Assembly (NCBI GenBank): GCA_032160165.1
Contig: JAVHWA010000173.1
Coordinates: 19,245-83,244 of the forward strand
Source of the DNA: QHXM01 sp032160165
Lineage (GTDB): Bacteria > Acidobacteriota > Blastocatellia > Pyrinomonadales > Pyrinomonadaceae
DNA: 64,000 nt
Reading direction: 5' to 3'
Made by a program: the position numbers and the translations under genes. Under the pieces are notes generated by a model. It saw nothing but the letters and a program-made list of their open reading frames with translations, searched no databases and had not been told where the DNA came from. Of the stretch, positions 48,581 through 57,853 are shown piece by piece (position 1 is the stretch's first letter; each line of letters starts with the position of its first letter).

Positions 48581-50251
48581 ATGCGTACTCTCACGCGCTC
48601 GATCCTCTTAGCGGGCCTATTCGCTTCGACAATACTATTCGCATCTGCTCAATCCAGTACGAAACAGGGCACGGCTACCATCACCGGCCGTGTTTCCTCG
48701 GGCGACAAACCCGTGGTTAACGTGGCAGTCATAGTCTATCCGGTCGAGCGCGCGATGGAGCGGTCGGCTGTCGCCCGCGCCACCACCGATGCTGAGGGAC
48801 GCTATCGGTTGACGAACGTTCCCGCCGGTCAGTTCAGCGTCTACTTCATCGCTCCAACCATGGTCGGTATAAGCGACTCCATGTATGGAGCGCAGGACAA
48901 GACTGTCACCATCGCTGACGGAGAGACAGTAGAGAAGCTCGATTTCTCGCTTGTGCGCGGCGGCGTCGTAACAGGACGTATCACCAACGCAGACGGCGAC
49001 CCGATAATAGGGGAACAAATCCATCTAAACTTTGTGGACAAGAGCCAACGGCGACTTGGCGGGCAGAACATGAATTACTTCATGTACGAAACTGATGACC
49101 GAGGCATATACAGGCTCTACGGCATCGCCCCTGGCAAATACACAGTGAGCATCGGGGAAGCGAAGGAAGAGGGATCGATCCGGTTTGGCTTTGGCGGGCG
49201 TGGCTATTACACGCGTACTTTTTACCCCAGCGTAACCGATGAATCGAAGGCCACTGCTCTCGAGGTGACTGAAGGCAGCGAAGCATCGAACGTCGACATC
49301 ACTGTGGGGCGAAAATCCAAGTCGTACGCGGCTTCGGGGCGAGTTGTTGATGACAACGGCCAGCCGGTGCCGAACCTGCGCGTGGGCGCCGGCGGACTAG
49401 TGAGAGACAATCAAATGGGTGGATTGGGAGCGGGCGCTTTGTCGGACCCTCAAGGTCAGTTTCGCCTTGACGGGCTTCTCCCCGGACGGTACGCCGCATT
49501 CATATGGAACGATGGCACGAGCAATGGATATACAGATCCGATAAAGTTCGAGATCGTGGACGGCGACGTCTCAGGAATCGAGCTTAAGCTACGAAGAGGT
49601 TCCAGCATTAGTGGCGTAGTGGTCATCGAGGGCACGTCCGACCGAAGCGTGCTGGCCACACTGTCTCAGTTGTCGCTTTTTGCGTATGGTCAACGCTCGA
49701 CAGAGCGCCTCGCTGCGCCAAGCTTCAATAGCGCAAAAGTATCTTCCGACGGAAGTTTCAGAATTTCCGGACTCGAGCCGGGAAAGGCTCAGATCGCAAT
49801 TTCCGGCTTTCCGCCCCCAAAAGGATTTACCCTTTCCCGCATAGAACGTGACGGAGTCCTGCAGAAGGAAATCGAAGTTCCGGCTGGCGCGCAGTTAACT
49901 GGGTTTCGTGTGGTTATTCAGTATGGAAGCGGGAGCGTGCGCGGTTTAGTTAAGATCGAGGGGGGCGCGATTTCGGAAGGGATGCGTATTATGGCCCGTA
50001 TCCGCCCGGTCGGGGGTGAGGCGGACAACATGAATCGTCCTGCTATGGTCGATTCGCGCGGTCGTTTCCTGATTGAGGGAATTGTTCCTGGCGAATATGA
50101 GGTAAGTGTCGAAGCGGTGGTTATGGAGAGTAGGCCCAGGAGAATCCCTCCTGTTAGACAAAGGGTTTCGGTCGCGAATGGCGTGGAATCTGAAGTCAGC
50201 CTGACGCTCGATCTCAGCGTAAAGCAACCGGAGGGAAGCAACAATGAATGA
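48581..50251 (+). CDS. Secreted protein with repeated carboxypeptidase-regulatory-like (Ig-like) domains, copy 1
   Basis: The 556-residue protein has a signal peptide (about 1-23) and at least four beta-sandwich modules of the CarboxypepD_reg type: ATITGRVSSGDKPVVNVAVI, GVVTGRITNADGDPIIGEQI, YAASGRVVDDNGQPVPNLRV and SISGVVVIEG, each followed by a D-x-x-G-x-Y/F-x-L/I-x-G/x-L-x-P-G repeat such as DAEGRYRLTNVPAGQFSV. No TonB-dependent barrel follows. AAAGGAG is 9 nt upstream of the start. Its stop overlaps the next gene by 8 nt. Probably a cell-surface or periplasmic structural/adhesion protein; the role is unknown. Confidence 0.85.
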   Translation: MRTLTRSILLAGLFASTILFASAQSSTKQGTATITGRVSSGDKPVVNVAVIVYPVERAMERSAVARATTDAEGRYRLTNVPAGQFSVYFIAPTMVGISDSMYGAQDKTVTIADGETVEKLDFSLVRGGVVTGRITNADGDPIIGEQIHLNFVDKSQRRLGGQNMNYFMYETDDRGIYRLYGIAPGKYTVSIGEAKEEGSIRFGFGGRGYYTRTFYPSVTDESKATALEVTEGSEASNVDITVGRKSKSYAASGRVVDDNGQPVPNLRVGAGGLVRDNQMGGLGAGALSDPQGQFRLDGLLPGRYAAFIWNDGTSNGYTDPIKFEIVDGDVSGIELKLRRGSSISGVVVIEGTSDRSVLATLSQLSLFAYGQRSTERLAAPSFNSAKVSSDGSFRISGLEPGKAQIAISGFPPPKGFTLSRIERDGVLQKEIEVPAGAQLTGFRVVIQYGSGSVRGLVKIEGGAISEGMRIMARIRPVGGEADNMNRPAMVDSRGRFLIEGIVPGEYEVSVEAVVMESRPRRIPPVRQRVSVANGVESEVSLTLDLSVKQPEGSNNE

Positions 50252-52103
50252 AGCTTCTCTCGCGAAACTTGCTTGTCACCGCGTGCTCAAAGCCGGAGGA
50301 AAACTGTTTCTGCTTCTTGCCTCTCTGACGTTGCCGGCGGGGATCGCAGCCTACGCGCAGGCAGTACAGCCATCTAGTTCACCCGAGCCACGCTCTACCT
50401 CAACCAGCACGGGCGCAATTACCGGACGGGTGATGAGCGAGGAGGGTCGACCGCTGCCGGATGCCGCGATCAGCGTGTATAAGGCATACGGGAACACGGG
50501 CCCGCCTCAAACATCAACCTCGGACAGCGACGGCAGGTTCAGCATCAACAATCTGGCTCCCGGCCTTTACGGAGTCAATGCCCGGGTTCCGGGATTTGCT
50601 CAGCCGGACGTAGTTGGAGACTTGACCCTGGGCAGGTTCTACAAGATTGGAGATTCTGTGACTCTTACCCTGGCCAAAGGCGGAGTCATCACCGGGTCTG
50701 TTCGCGATGCAAACGGCGATCCCATTGTGGGGATCCCGGTAAGAGCACTACGGATTCGAGACGGAAACGGTCGAGCCATTGTCGGCGGATATGGAGCTGG
50801 ATTTGCGCAGCCAAGAATGACAGACGATCGCGGGATATATCGCATCTACGGATTGCCATCAGGTGCATATTACGTCAGCGCCGGGGGGAGTATCGGATTC
50901 TTCGTTGGTGTGAACCCATATGATACCGACGCACCAACCTATTATCCCTCATCAACCAGAGACACTGCGGCCGAGGTCCAGGTTCGACCAGGTGAAGAAG
51001 CCCCGAGCATCGACATTAGGTATAGAGCTGAACGAGGTCATTCAATCAGCGGTGCGGTATTGGGCCCGACCGACGCTCAATTGAGCTACGGCGTCTCTAT
51101 TTCGCTCAAACACGTTTTGAGTGGGTCGTACGAGTCCAATACTTATGTTGCTCCTCGAAACAAATCGTCGTTCGAGATCAATGGAGTTGCCGATGGAATC
51201 TACGAAGTCGCAGCCGTACAAGGCGCGCCGTCAGGTAATTCAATGGCCGCCGCACCGCAACGGGTGACCGTAAGGGGAGCGGACGTGACTGGCCTCCAAC
51301 TGCGGCTTGCTCCGCTGGGCTCGATCGCCGGACGCTCGCTCCTCGAACCAATACAAAACAAAGAAGCCTGCGGCGCCGAACGGCCGGCAACACTAGTTGA
51401 AACTCTAATCAACGCTCGACGCGATGAAAAGACTCAACCCGACGTCTCAACGTCGCCCTTCCTTTTCGCTGGGGCGATGACTCAGAACGAGCTGGGAGAC
51501 TTTCAGGTTCGCAATCTTGTATCGGGGAATTATCGATTGACGGCGCGCCTGACGAGCGATCTTTGGTATTTGCGATCAATAGTTCTGCCGTCACCGGCGC
51601 CTCCCGGCCCGAATACAACTGCGCCTAAGTCTGCGCCGGCGAAAATCGCGCCTCCCGCGTCGCCGCTTATTGCTCTTAAGCCGGGTGAAAACCTCGCCGG
51701 CGTCACCGTCAACATCGCTCAGGAGGGAGCGGTCGTGCGCGGACGCGTGATCGACGCTAAGGAGGGCCCGGAAGGACCTCCGCCGTCTGCGAGTCTAAAG
51801 CTCTTTTTGGTCCCAACCGAACGCGAGCGGGCAGACGATGTGCTGCGTTATTCAGAGGTGCCGGTCGCAAGCGACGGAACCTTTGCGCTGATTAACGTCG
51901 CGCCCGGTCGCTATTGGCTTCTGACCCGCCCGGCCCCGGATGACGAGCCGCGGGTGCCAAGACCAACCGCCTGGGATTCAGAAGCCCGTGCGAAGCTTCG
52001 ACGGGACGCGGAATTGGCGAACGATGCCATCGAGCTGAAGCCCTGCCAGCGCGTCAATGATTACGTCAAGCGATTATACCTAGCATCTCCTGCTGCGAAA
52101 TAG
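50244..52103 (+). CDS. Secreted protein with repeated carboxypeptidase-regulatory-like (Ig-like) domains, copy 2
   Basis: A 619-residue relative of the upstream protein, translationally coupled to it. It has a signal peptide ending near AAYAQA (about 35-40) and similar modules: GAITGRVMSEEGRPLPDAAI, GVITGSVRDANGDPIVGIPV, HSISGAVLGP, and AVVRGRVIDAKEGPEG with DGTFALINVAPGRYWLLTRP near the end. The Pro/Ala linker before the last module (APPGPNTTAPKSAPAKIAPP) is flexible. A 96-bp gap separates it from the kinase gene on the same strand. Confidence 0.85.
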   Translation: MNEASLAKLACHRVLKAGGKLFLLLASLTLPAGIAAYAQAVQPSSSPEPRSTSTSTGAITGRVMSEEGRPLPDAAISVYKAYGNTGPPQTSTSDSDGRFSINNLAPGLYGVNARVPGFAQPDVVGDLTLGRFYKIGDSVTLTLAKGGVITGSVRDANGDPIVGIPVRALRIRDGNGRAIVGGYGAGFAQPRMTDDRGIYRIYGLPSGAYYVSAGGSIGFFVGVNPYDTDAPTYYPSSTRDTAAEVQVRPGEEAPSIDIRYRAERGHSISGAVLGPTDAQLSYGVSISLKHVLSGSYESNTYVAPRNKSSFEINGVADGIYEVAAVQGAPSGNSMAAAPQRVTVRGADVTGLQLRLAPLGSIAGRSLLEPIQNKEACGAERPATLVETLINARRDEKTQPDVSTSPFLFAGAMTQNELGDFQVRNLVSGNYRLTARLTSDLWYLRSIVLPSPAPPGPNTTAPKSAPAKIAPPASPLIALKPGENLAGVTVNIAQEGAVVRGRVIDAKEGPEGPPPSASLKLFLVPTERERADDVLRYSEVPVASDGTFALINVAPGRYWLLTRPAPDDEPRVPRPTAWDSEARAKLRRDAELANDAIELKPCQRVNDYVKRLYLASPAAK

Positions 52104-52114
52104 CGTACCCATCC

Positions 52115-52156
52115 ATTTGTTGCGTGCAGCCGCTCATCTTCGCTAGAATCCGATCA
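52115..52156 (+). promoter_or_regulatory. Weak candidate promoter of the kinase-MoxR-TonB unit
   Basis: TTGCGT followed after 18 nt by TAGAAT lies about 45-75 nt upstream of the kinase start, in the 96-bp gap after the previous gene. The -10 is good but the -35 matches only TTG. Read-through from upstream is the alternative. Confidence 0.3.
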
Positions 52157-52199
52157 GTCTTATTGTGTCTGTTCCCTTCAAGGCAGGCTCCCCCAGGCA

Positions 52200-53951
52200 A
52201 TGCTGAAAGCTCACTTACAAATCGGACCATACACACTCACCAGTCAAATTGGTGAGGGCGCATTCGGCGTCGTATGGCTGGCGGAGCGGCGAACGTCCAT
52301 CGTCACCACAAGATTCGCACTGAAATTCCCAAAAGACGCCTACCTGAAACTCGAAGAGATCAAGCAGGAAGCGGAAGTCTGGATGCAGGCTAGTGGTCAT
52401 CCAAACGTTCTTTCCATAGTTGAGGCCGAACGATACGGCGATTTCGTTGTGATCGTTAGTGAATATGTACAGGACGGGTCTCTCTCCACCTGGCTTGAAG
52501 AGCACAAGGGAAGCGCATCCAGGGTCGACGATGCGATAGAGATGATGCTCGGAATTCTCGCCGGCCTTCAGCATCTACACGAGCGCAACATCATTCATCG
52601 TGACTTAAAGCCCGACAACATCCTGCTGCAAAGCGGAACTCCGCGGCTGGCGGACTTCGGCATCGCCCGATTACTGCGAACGGAACAAAGTACACGCATC
52701 GGCGGATCGCCAGCGTACATGGCTCCAGAGGCGTTCGACGGCCATCGCACAATACAAACGGATATCTGGGCCGTGGGCGCGATCTTTTATCAGCTGCTTG
52801 CTGGACATGTCCCATTCGGCTCGCCGGACATGGCGTCACTCTACAAAGCTATTCTCACAGCCGATCCGAAGCCGCTTCCCCAGCTCGTTCCGCCATCCGT
52901 GAAGCAAATAATAGCCCGCTCGATGGAAAAGGAGCCGGAGGCCCGCTACCGATCTGCAGCAGAAATGAGGCGAGCATTGCGGGACGCGAGCCGCACACTC
53001 GAGGTGGGAGAGGCCGCCACGATACAGAACATCCCTCCGAGCGCGTTTGCTTCGAACAAACTTGCGCTCAGTCCCTTAACCGGCGAGCAGAACCTCGGCC
53101 CGCTGGTTGCGAAGATGTGCGATCGGCGGCAGCAGGAGAATGAGTTCTCGGATTTCTTCACGGCAAACCTGCGGGAACGACCCGGCTGCCCACAGGTCGC
53201 GCTGCTTCGCGGAGAAGAAAAAGAGTGCCACGACAGCCTGATCGAGCGTCTGGTCTCCACCCGCGTGAAGCAAATTGCCGAGAGAAAGTGGGGAGCGCAA
53301 AACAGCTCGATTGTTTTTAAGTCTGCGGACTGGCCCTACGAGGGTGAATTTGGAGAGCGACAACTTGAACTGAAACGCGCGGTATTCGCGGAGTTCGATC
53401 CGGGATACATGGAAAACGACCTTTCAGTCACCGCACTAAGCCGCCTTTCATCGCTCTCGCTCAGTCCGCTTGTGGTAGTAAGACATCGAATTCATGCCTC
53501 GCGCTGGGACCAACTAACCGGCGAACTTCTGCGCTGGTACTTTGGCTACTGGCGTGATCTTAGGATTAACCCTACGGGAACTCAGTTCTTGATCTTTGTT
53601 AGTGTTATCTATCCCCGCGCGCAACGGGCCAATTGGTGGAAAACTTTGATTGGTGTAAGGGGCTTCGATAAACGGAGCGTCGAAGCGGAGCTGCAGACCA
53701 TTGCTACCTCAGGCAAGGACCAGTTGCCCATTCTCATTCTTAAGGAGCTGATGCCGATACAGCCCCACGAAGTCCAGGATTGGTTTAGCCGCTACAACAT
53801 CTACGACGAAAAGAAGCGTCTCGAACTCTCCGAAGGACTTTTCGCGAGGCAGGGCGGAAGAAAAGCCGATCACTTGAATATGGCAGACATCGAACACGCG
53901 CTGTTGCAGATTCATCAATCGTACGTCAAGGAGCGAGGATTCTTAGCATGA
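52200..53951 (+). CDS. Ser/Thr protein kinase with STAND-like, P-loop-less C-terminal domain
   Basis: The 583-residue protein has an intact Hanks-type kinase domain: glycine loop GEGAFG (18-23), Lys42, HRDLKPDN (133-140), DFG (152-154), APE (175-177). There is no membrane helix or PASTA domain. Residues about 300-583 form a second domain starting LVAKMCDRRQQENEFSDFF, then CPQVALLRGEEKECHDSLIE. This has the strand-loop-helix layout of a STAND NTPase but lacks the GK[ST] of a P-loop, as in the inactive-STAND domains of NTP-dependent conflict systems. Its stop overlaps the MoxR start by 4 nt. Substrates are probably the two partners (inference). Confidence 0.87.
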   Translation: MLKAHLQIGPYTLTSQIGEGAFGVVWLAERRTSIVTTRFALKFPKDAYLKLEEIKQEAEVWMQASGHPNVLSIVEAERYGDFVVIVSEYVQDGSLSTWLEEHKGSASRVDDAIEMMLGILAGLQHLHERNIIHRDLKPDNILLQSGTPRLADFGIARLLRTEQSTRIGGSPAYMAPEAFDGHRTIQTDIWAVGAIFYQLLAGHVPFGSPDMASLYKAILTADPKPLPQLVPPSVKQIIARSMEKEPEARYRSAAEMRRALRDASRTLEVGEAATIQNIPPSAFASNKLALSPLTGEQNLGPLVAKMCDRRQQENEFSDFFTANLRERPGCPQVALLRGEEKECHDSLIERLVSTRVKQIAERKWGAQNSSIVFKSADWPYEGEFGERQLELKRAVFAEFDPGYMENDLSVTALSRLSSLSLSPLVVVRHRIHASRWDQLTGELLRWYFGYWRDLRINPTGTQFLIFVSVIYPRAQRANWWKTLIGVRGFDKRSVEAELQTIATSGKDQLPILILKELMPIQPHEVQDWFSRYNIYDEKKRLELSEGLFARQGGRKADHLNMADIEHALLQIHQSYVKERGFLA

Positions 53952-54934
53952 GCGATAACGGATTCAGGCTTTACGTAGGAGAAGGGTCGACAGTCGCCCA
54001 AAGAGGCTTGCGACTTCCTCTCTTCGAGAAGGCCACCGAACTCAACGACCCCGCCGGTTATCTTGCCGACGAAGGCCTACGCGACGCCGTGAATGTCGCA
54101 CTCATGCTCGGCCAGCCCTTACTTGTCACCGGCGAGCCGGGAACCGGCAAGACACAACTGGCCACAAGCATCGCGTACGAGCTGGGAGCTCCAGCGCCGT
54201 TGACCTTCCACACCAAGACTACATCCGCTGCCCGTGACCTCTTCTACCACTATGACGCCCTTGGGCACTTCCACGACGCGCAGTTTCGCAAAGAAGAGGC
54301 GGTCGTCGAGAATTACGTTACCTACGAAGCTCTCGGCCTCGCGATTCTGCTCTCAATGGATGCAAAGGACGCTGATCCATTTCTGCCGGAGTCGTTACGT
54401 GGCGCGGGACCGGTGCGCTCGGTTGTATTGATTGACGAAGTCGACAAGGCGCCGCGCGACCTTCCCAACGATGTGCTCAACGAGATCGACAATATGTCTT
54501 TCACGGTCAAGGAGACTGGACGCACGTTCTCAGCCGACCAGGGCTATAGACCAATCGTTATTCTTACGAGCAACTCTGAGAAAAATCTTCCCGACGCCTT
54601 TCTTCGTCGCTGCGTGTTCTATCACATAGCATTTCCCGATCGCGGCCGCTTGAAGGAGATCGTGCAGCGACGCTTGCGATTGGGCAGCGAATTCACACCT
54701 CAGATGCTGGATCACGCGCTTACGCATTTCGAGAAGATCCGCGACCTGACATTAAAGAAGAAGCCTGCGACCGCGGAGTTGCTGGCTTGGTTGAGGGTCC
54801 TCGAGAAGCGTCAGATCGATGTCAACAACCTTCAGCGGGGCGAGGCGGAGGCACTGTTCTTCACCTACTCCATCCTGTCGAAAAGCAAAGAAGATCGAGA
54901 GATGATCGCCCGCAATCTGCAATCGGATTTTTAG
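53948..54934 (+). CDS. MoxR family AAA+ ATPase
   Basis: The 328-residue ATPase has Walker A GEPGTGKT (62-69), Walker B VLIDEVDKAPRDLPNDVLNE (160-179), sensor-1 ILTSNSEKNLPDAFLRRCVF and the MoxR C-terminal lid. MoxR proteins remodel partners, generally vWA-domain proteins coded next to them. Here the gene sits between a kinase (4-nt overlap) and a protein with a vWA-like domain (7-nt gap). The long insert HYDALGHFHDAQFRKEEAVV after Walker A is typical of the MoxR branch found in conflict-type operons. Confidence 0.92.
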   Translation: MSDNGFRLYVGEGSTVAQRGLRLPLFEKATELNDPAGYLADEGLRDAVNVALMLGQPLLVTGEPGTGKTQLATSIAYELGAPAPLTFHTKTTSAARDLFYHYDALGHFHDAQFRKEEAVVENYVTYEALGLAILLSMDAKDADPFLPESLRGAGPVRSVVLIDEVDKAPRDLPNDVLNEIDNMSFTVKETGRTFSADQGYRPIVILTSNSEKNLPDAFLRRCVFYHIAFPDRGRLKEIVQRRLRLGSEFTPQMLDHALTHFEKIRDLTLKKKPATAELLAWLRVLEKRQIDVNNLQRGEAEALFFTYSILSKSKEDREMIARNLQSDF

Positions 54935-54941
54935 AGCTGTA

Positions 54942-57845
54942 ATGAGTAGTGAGCCCTTCATAAATGACCAACTGGTATTCGGAGAGCTGCTGGCTTATCT
55001 TCGACAGCACGGATTCAGCATCGGCCTGGACCACTATCTGCGCTTGCAGCAGCTGTTGAGCAAGATTCGAGGGCACTGCGTGCCGCGCGAGCTGCGCACG
55101 CTGCTTTGCCCCATCTTCGCCACCAGTAAACTCCAGCAGGAAAACTTCTATCGGGCCTTCGACTCCTATTTCAACCTCTTTCAGGTGAGCGCAGGAGAAG
55201 AAGGATTTTCGGAATCGTCAACCGCGTCTGCGCACGAACACTCGCTGCACTTCAAAGCGTCAACCAGTCGGCGACGATGGCTTTACGCCGTGGCTCCTCT
55301 CGGCTTCGCGGTACTTCTCTTGCTCGCCTTCCTATTCTTCAGACCGCCTCCGAGCCAAAAGTCTTCGAATGAATCCACTTCAAACGCCAATGTTGATGCC
55401 GGGTCGGAGTCCCCGAGCGAGATTGCAGGCAGCGAGACGACGTCCCCGAGCCCCCGCGTCGAACCAACGGAGAATGAAGTCCGCCCCAACGAGGTACAGC
55501 TTTCGACGCCAACTCCCGCGCCCAGTCCTACGCCCACTACTGGTCCGACCTTTTACGAGCGCAATCGCTCCGCGATTCAGCTTGCGATCATCCTGGCTCC
55601 GCTCATTTTCTTTCTTTTATACGAATGGTATCGCTTCGTTCGGCGAAGGCTCTTGCTTGAGCGACAACACTCGCGCCGACCACCCTTCGTTTGGCCTGTT
55701 AAGGTTGACGCGCCCGAAGAAGGGCTTTACGACTCGGAACAGTTCCTGACGGCCGCAAGGCTGCTGCGGCGTCGTCAAATGGACGAGTTTCTTCGCTTGG
55801 ATGTCGAAGCTAGTGTTACCGCGACGATCGAGCGACTCGGCTTTCCTGAATTTCGTTACAGAACCGACAGCCGAGTGCCTGAATATTTGATCCTGATCGA
55901 TCGTGCTTCTTACAAAGATCATCAGGCACGGTTTTTCGAAGAGTTGACGAAGGCATTAGAGCGCGAAGGCGTTTTCGTTGTCCGCTACTTCTTTGACGGC
56001 GATCCCCGCGTGTGCCGCGATGAGACAGGAGCGGGTGTTGTCCAGCTGGCAGAGTTGGAGAATAAGTATGCCGATCACCGATTATTGATCTTCGGCGATG
56101 GAAACAACCTGCTGGACCAGATCACGGGGCGACTTGATAGCTGGACTGCGGTTTTCAACCACTGGCAGGATCGTGCACTGCTGACGGTTGCGAGCCCTTC
56201 ACAGTGGGGTTTGAGGGAGATCTCACTCGCGCAGCTCTTCATCGTTCTACCGGCGACGCTCAACGGTTTGCTCGCACTGGTTGATTATTTTGAGACCACC
56301 GTTCCAGCGGACTTGCGCGCCTGGATGCAAGGGAGTTCGGGAACATCGGCTGTTCACGATGCTCCTGAAGAACTCGTTGCTGAGCTTCGCAGCACGCTGG
56401 GCGCGGAAACGTTCGAATGGCTTTGTGCCTGTGCCGTGTACACCGAGCTACAATGGAATCTGACCCTGTTCATAGGCTCTTTGCCGTCGATGCCGCCCGG
56501 TCTGCTCACGGAAGCGAACCTTCTAAAGCTGATTCGGCTTCCCTGGTTTCGCGTAGGCGTCATGCCGGATGAGGTCCGATGGCTTCTCATCAACAGACTC
56601 GTTCCGACCCAGCAAGAGGAGATTCGCGCCGCGCTCATTGCGCTTTTGGAGAAGGATCCCGCCCCGACGGAAACTTTTGCCAACGATCAATATCGCCTCA
56701 ATCTCTCCACTCAACGCTGGCTTCAGAGCCGCACGCGCAAACGCCTGCGCGAACTTCTACAAACCATCAAGCAGCTTCCAAGAAATCAGGTACTGCGCGA
56801 TCTCACTTTGGTTCGCTTTCTCGAAGGGTCAAGGCGTTCGCCACTTGATTTTCTATTGCCCGACCGTTTGCGGAAGCTTTTCTATCATCGAGGCGTTTCC
56901 GCTTTTGGCATGAAGACGGGCGCGCGATTTTTGTTCACTCTGGTACTTGTGGGCGCGGCATGGATTGGGATTAGAGCCGTCTCGCCCAAGACCACGCCAG
57001 AAACTCTCCATGCCGAATTGGCTAAGCTAACACCCTGGCCAATACCAACTCGAGATACCTCTTCGCCGCCACCGCAAGATAGCAGTCCCACACCCCAAGG
57101 GCCGCTCCCCGCTGGCGATCCGAATATTTTGACAACTTCGACGCCTTCGCCATCGTCGACGGCAACAACCAACGCCCCATCCGGTGCCGTTCCGAATGCC
57201 AGTCAACCATCGGCAGGCAATTCCACTAACCCCAGGCCCAGTGTTAGCCCTGCGCCGCTCACGTCCTCCGGAACGATAGTGGGTGTTACATCGGTACCCG
57301 GAGTTGTCAGCGAACAGACGACCGGCAGTCCTCAAGGGCAGAATAGTGGGCAGGTCGATGACTCTAAAGCCGCGGTGACGCCTGGGACCGAAGTAGGTCA
57401 ACCGCAGCCTTCAGCAGGAGCGTCCAGGCCGGGCGGAGAATCTACGGCCACGACGACGCCGGACCCTACCCCAACATCTGATGCGCCTGTCTCCGTGGGG
57501 AGTCTTAACAGCAGGGCGCGCAGCCTCCCGAAGCCGGACTATCCCTCTTTTGCTGCCGCAGCCCAAGCCTACGGAACGGTTATCGTGCAGGTTATCCTCG
57601 ACGAAACGGGCAAGGTGACTTCCGCGAAAGCCGTTAGCGGCCACACGCTTCTTCGTGAGCCTGCCGTAAAGGCCGCCTTTCGCGCGCGCTTTAACCCGAT
57701 AATCATTTCCGGCAAGCCCTCCAGGGTGATCGGAATTATCAGCTATAACTTCGTAATGGAGTCCAGGGATCCGCAGCGCCCGGGCATTCAGAATCGACCC
57801 GATCAAAGACCCCCGGGCAGGCAGCCCGGCGGAAGAAATCCCTAG
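54942..57845 (+). CDS. Three-pass membrane protein: vWA-like cytoplasmic domain plus periplasmic TonB C-terminal domain
   Basis: The 967-residue protein reads: helical N-domain (1-110), membrane helix 1 (113-133), Ser/Thr/Pro-rich loop (134-205), helix 2 (211-229), large soluble domain (235-655) with a vWA-like core EYLILIDRASYKDHQARFFE and HRLLIFGDGNNLLDQITGRL, helix 3 (about 661-680), a 170-residue Pro/Ser/Thr linker and a TonB_C domain (853-937; GTVIVQVILDETGKVTSAKA, FRARFNPIIISGKPS). Arg/Lys clusters before helix 1, after helix 2 and before helix 3 put N-domain and vWA-like domain in the cytoplasm, the linker and TonB_C in the periplasm. DRASYKD is a degenerate MIDAS. I know no such fusion. 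Confidence 0.85.
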   Translation: MSSEPFINDQLVFGELLAYLRQHGFSIGLDHYLRLQQLLSKIRGHCVPRELRTLLCPIFATSKLQQENFYRAFDSYFNLFQVSAGEEGFSESSTASAHEHSLHFKASTSRRRWLYAVAPLGFAVLLLLAFLFFRPPPSQKSSNESTSNANVDAGSESPSEIAGSETTSPSPRVEPTENEVRPNEVQLSTPTPAPSPTPTTGPTFYERNRSAIQLAIILAPLIFFLLYEWYRFVRRRLLLERQHSRRPPFVWPVKVDAPEEGLYDSEQFLTAARLLRRRQMDEFLRLDVEASVTATIERLGFPEFRYRTDSRVPEYLILIDRASYKDHQARFFEELTKALEREGVFVVRYFFDGDPRVCRDETGAGVVQLAELENKYADHRLLIFGDGNNLLDQITGRLDSWTAVFNHWQDRALLTVASPSQWGLREISLAQLFIVLPATLNGLLALVDYFETTVPADLRAWMQGSSGTSAVHDAPEELVAELRSTLGAETFEWLCACAVYTELQWNLTLFIGSLPSMPPGLLTEANLLKLIRLPWFRVGVMPDEVRWLLINRLVPTQQEEIRAALIALLEKDPAPTETFANDQYRLNLSTQRWLQSRTRKRLRELLQTIKQLPRNQVLRDLTLVRFLEGSRRSPLDFLLPDRLRKLFYHRGVSAFGMKTGARFLFTLVLVGAAWIGIRAVSPKTTPETLHAELAKLTPWPIPTRDTSSPPPQDSSPTPQGPLPAGDPNILTTSTPSPSSTATTNAPSGAVPNASQPSAGNSTNPRPSVSPAPLTSSGTIVGVTSVPGVVSEQTTGSPQGQNSGQVDDSKAAVTPGTEVGQPQPSAGASRPGGESTATTTPDPTPTSDAPVSVGSLNSRARSLPKPDYPSFAAAAQAYGTVIVQVILDETGKVTSAKAVSGHTLLREPAVKAAFRARFNPIIISGKPSRVIGIISYNFVMESRDPQRPGIQNRPDQRPPGRQPGGRNP

Positions 57846-57853
57846 CCCCCAGC

